From Nematostella vectensis (lineage: Eukaryota > Cnidaria > Anthozoa > Actiniaria > Edwardsiidae): 64,000 nucleotides of DNA. The stretch is from contig NC_064034.1 in assembly GCF_932526225.1 (NCBI RefSeq), positions 15,698,887-15,762,886 of the forward strand. Direction: 5' to 3'. The notes under the pieces are model-generated. The model saw only the letters and a list, made by a program, of their open reading frames with translations. It was not told the origin of the DNA and did not search any database. The position numbers and the translations under genes are program-made. Of the stretch, positions 61,321 to 64,000 are shown piece by piece (within the stretch, counting starts at the first letter, position 1; each line of letters opens with the position of its first letter).

Positions 61321-62379
61321 TAACTTTTGGCCTTTAACCAAGGAAAATGAAGTTGTAGAAGTATTAAGATATTGGAGAAGTTTTCTTTTAGCTTGATCCT
61401 TCCTTGAGACCTCCACATGACTTAGAATAATAATGAACAACTCCACGAGTCTGGCAAACATCATCAGGGATATTTTAAAGCCAGCTTTAAAAATGATCTA
61501 TGGGCTTTAAATTCGACACAAAACTCCAAACCTAAACAAACTGAAGCATAGTAGTTTAAGAGATTTCAGAAGTTGGCTTTTGTTTGAGATATTGAAGCAA
61601 TCTCGTGGTTTACCCTCCGTTGAACAAAACAGGACTCAGCCCGTACCTTACATGATACAGCCACCTTTTATATTATATTCCAAAGATGCTGAACTTTATT
61701 AGTCATCCTCTTCGTTAGGGTACTCTAGTAAGTAGACAGGCCTTCTTACGGATAGGTCTTCTACGGACACCTCAAATCCTTGTTTTGGGTATCGTTCTCT
61801 GACTATACTTGCACATTCTCGTTCACAAATTTTCCGGTTCACATAGAGACAGAGACAACATTCTCACATTTTCATTCTTAACCCTTCGCCACACATCTTT
61901 TAGTGCAGGTAGTCATACAAAGCTTGTATAAAAAATGCCCTACATTTTGTTTATGTGTATAGGAAGGGAATGCTAACAATCCGCTATCCTCATTGAGCAA
62001 GCAGCCTTGGCTTGTGTGTTCAAAAAGTATATCTCGTCTCTTTCACAGACAAACAAGCTAATTTGCTGCAAAAGGCACTGTCCTTGCTTGGAAGCCAGCC
62101 TACTTTCTCGTATAGTGGCACAGTGTGCCTCCCTATTGTGTCGTTAGTCTTATAGTCTAAGCTTTCTTAAATTTTTATGTCCGTGATACTGAACATGGGA
62201 CTAGTTGTGTCCGTCACCAACCGCTTTCTTCACACAACCCTCCGTGTGTTTGCTGTTAGTATACTCAAAGCTTTTTTTTAAAAAAAAATACTGTTGTCGT
62301 TATCATCTAAGTGCAATCTTTACTGATCAAGTAATCGTGCATCTCAGTTCTCAGTTCGTGCAATCTTCTAAAGTTCACC

Positions 62380-62750
62380 CGATTATCACCAAGAGGGAAG
62401 ATAAAGCTTCAAACTCGCTTCTCTTGCCTTCCTCGTCCATTAGGCCTTTTTCCAATAAGCGTTGTGCTTTTAGTCGTCGGTCATTCTCAATTTAGACCAC
62501 TCCAGCTAAAGCAACAAAATGGTGTTACTCAAAACGGAGGACATTCTTCCCTTTAAAGAGGGCCAACGTTTCTCTAATCTCCGTAACATACGAGGCAATA
62601 CTTTTGCTGGCAACTATACGGCTTTCTATCCTCTATGTGGGTTATCCTTCTTCGTCGAAGAAATTAATGGCGGTACACATTTTGGAAGTACACACTCGCT
62701 CGAGCTGCTACATAGCGAAAAATTATCATGTCTGCAAGCTTGGTAAGCAA
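62380..62750. repeat. Direct repeat, partner of 61000-61320
   Basis: Same ordered blocks as the 61-kb copy, diverged by several substitutions and small indels. The flanking sequence up to 64000 is AT-rich with no supported gene; an open frame at 63568-63768 is not recognised. Confidence 0.6.
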
Positions 62751-64000
62751 TGTCAAAAAGTTTGAGCGAGAAAAATTATCTCTCCAGTTTTGCTGTATCA
62801 CGATATGAAACTAAGATACTTTAAATATAGTCTAGTTGACCGTTAACAATTAAACCAAGGACCTAGAAAGGTATATAACAAAGTAAGGAAGGTTAGATGA
62901 AGTATGATCAACCTTTCATAGAATATCTGTCCAAATAACATAATTCTAGTCCAGGATAGAGAAGTACCAAAATGTACAAAACTCTCTCGCTATATTGAAA
63001 ATAAAACTAGAAATGTGAATTCGCGAAATAAAGGCATTTACCAAACGAAGATGTAAAGAGCCTGTGAAAGACCATTAACGTGAACCTGAAAATATTTTGA
63101 CGAAACAAGTAGCTTGGAGGAAAATAGACAGATAATATCGACCAAGTTTTCACTTACGTGTCTGGAGGTAAAGTCTGGAGTAATGGCTTCTCTTTTATCC
63201 GCCGACTGTAGAGATATATTACTCCAGTATCGATGATCATACAGCCATGATCTGAGTTCAAATCCAGATCCTTTTAACGGTTTATACTTTTAAAGTGGAA
63301 TAGACGAAAGAAGTCGCACAATAACCAACTAAGCCCCTATTTTTCGTTTTCTAACCATCAAGTTAGAGTTCTATGAGTTTCAAAGGGCACAAAAACAGCC
63401 GCGAGGTGTTTTTTATAAGCGTAAACAGAAGTGCGGTAGCAATTCCCGAGCCTGCGACCCGAACAAGCACGTGTCCATCGGTAATCTCCCTCCGCCTGAA
63501 ACGCTAGTAGCAGACTCGTGATATGTATCCTTCAGAGTGATTTACCCCTTTCTTAGCAGATGCGCTCGTGTTTACTGCTGGGGAATCCACTCTACTGTGC
63601 TGCGTGAACTTGGGAATGGTAATATTGTTGAATAATCAGCGAGGATTACGGATGCGTGACGCGTTACCCGCGACAGACAACAGGGATAAGGAACAAAAAA
63701 TGGCAAAAAAAACCCAGGAAATCTCTAAAAGAATCAATAGTTTATTACGAATAAACTCTAATCGTTAGCAATGTAAACTGATCAGATACTGTCACAAGTT
63801 TGACGTGCGTTTTGGGTTGAGGTCAGGGTGGTTGTGGGGTCTGTAACTGTCGATTTTGCCTATAGGAAGCCTAAGATGAATTTTTGGCGACACAAATCGA
63901 TCGAAAAAAATACGTCAAAAAGGTCAGAAAATTCAACGAAAAATGCAAAGAAGCATGTTTCAAACGACCGAAATGCAGTACAGCGTTACTTTAATGTGCC

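Overview
This is an animal nuclear genome window. The genes have many short phase-conserved exons with GT/AG introns, and the introns are full of mobile-element pieces and very large minisatellite arrays. The gene content (an ELAPOR homologue, an SLC37-type transporter, an ATD-less K+-signature glutamate receptor, a zinc-finger DExH protein) together with the Penelope, pogo and PHD-type LINE fragments fits an anthozoan cnidarian such as a sea anemone. That assignment is an inference, because no species marker was tested.

Layout. 1-6.8 kb, minus strand: the 5' ten coding exons of an ELAPOR1/2 (KIAA1324 family) gene that runs off the left edge. 7.4-20.7 kb, plus strand: a complete 12-exon SLC37-like sugar-phosphate/phosphate exchanger of 430 aa, head to head with ELAPOR (541 bp between start codons). 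Its introns hold a pogo/Tigger transposon, a LINE fragment, a Penelope-like element and two minisatellites built from the gene's own splice junctions. 21.8-37.7 kb, plus strand: a decayed copy of a two-pore-helix glutamate-receptor-like K+ channel, broken by frameshifts, a stop and a dead splice donor. One intron is swollen by an approximately 7.9-kb 21-bp array containing telomere-like TTAGGG, and another holds a 4.2-kb element with about 0.97-kb inverted repeats and TTAA flanks. 37.9-48.7 kb: MITEs, a 6.3-kb 25-bp satellite and a CRE-rich repeat. 48.7-54.3 kb, plus strand: the intact channel paralogue (7 coding exons, 479 aa, TVGYGD filter). 55-55.5 kb: small tandem repeats. 56.0-59.5 kb, minus strand: an 898-aa protein with two U1-type C2H2 fingers and a Dicer/RIG-I-like DExH helicase whose key motifs are degraded. 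59.5-64 kb: no gene recognised.

Main points. (1) The intact gene looks like an animal counterpart of prokaryotic GluR0: signal peptide, split ligand-binding domain, M1-P-M2-M3 and a K+ channel signature. Its neighbour is a tandem pseudogene whose pore exons are far more similar than the rest, suggesting gene conversion. (2) Four exon/intron boundaries in two adjacent genes carry tandemly amplified copies of the splice junction itself, up to 17 copies of one acceptor and about 11 of one donor. (3) The DExH protein looks like a pseudo-helicase joined to dsRNA-type zinc fingers. No operon-like cooperation among these genes is implied; they are ordinary eukaryotic neighbours.
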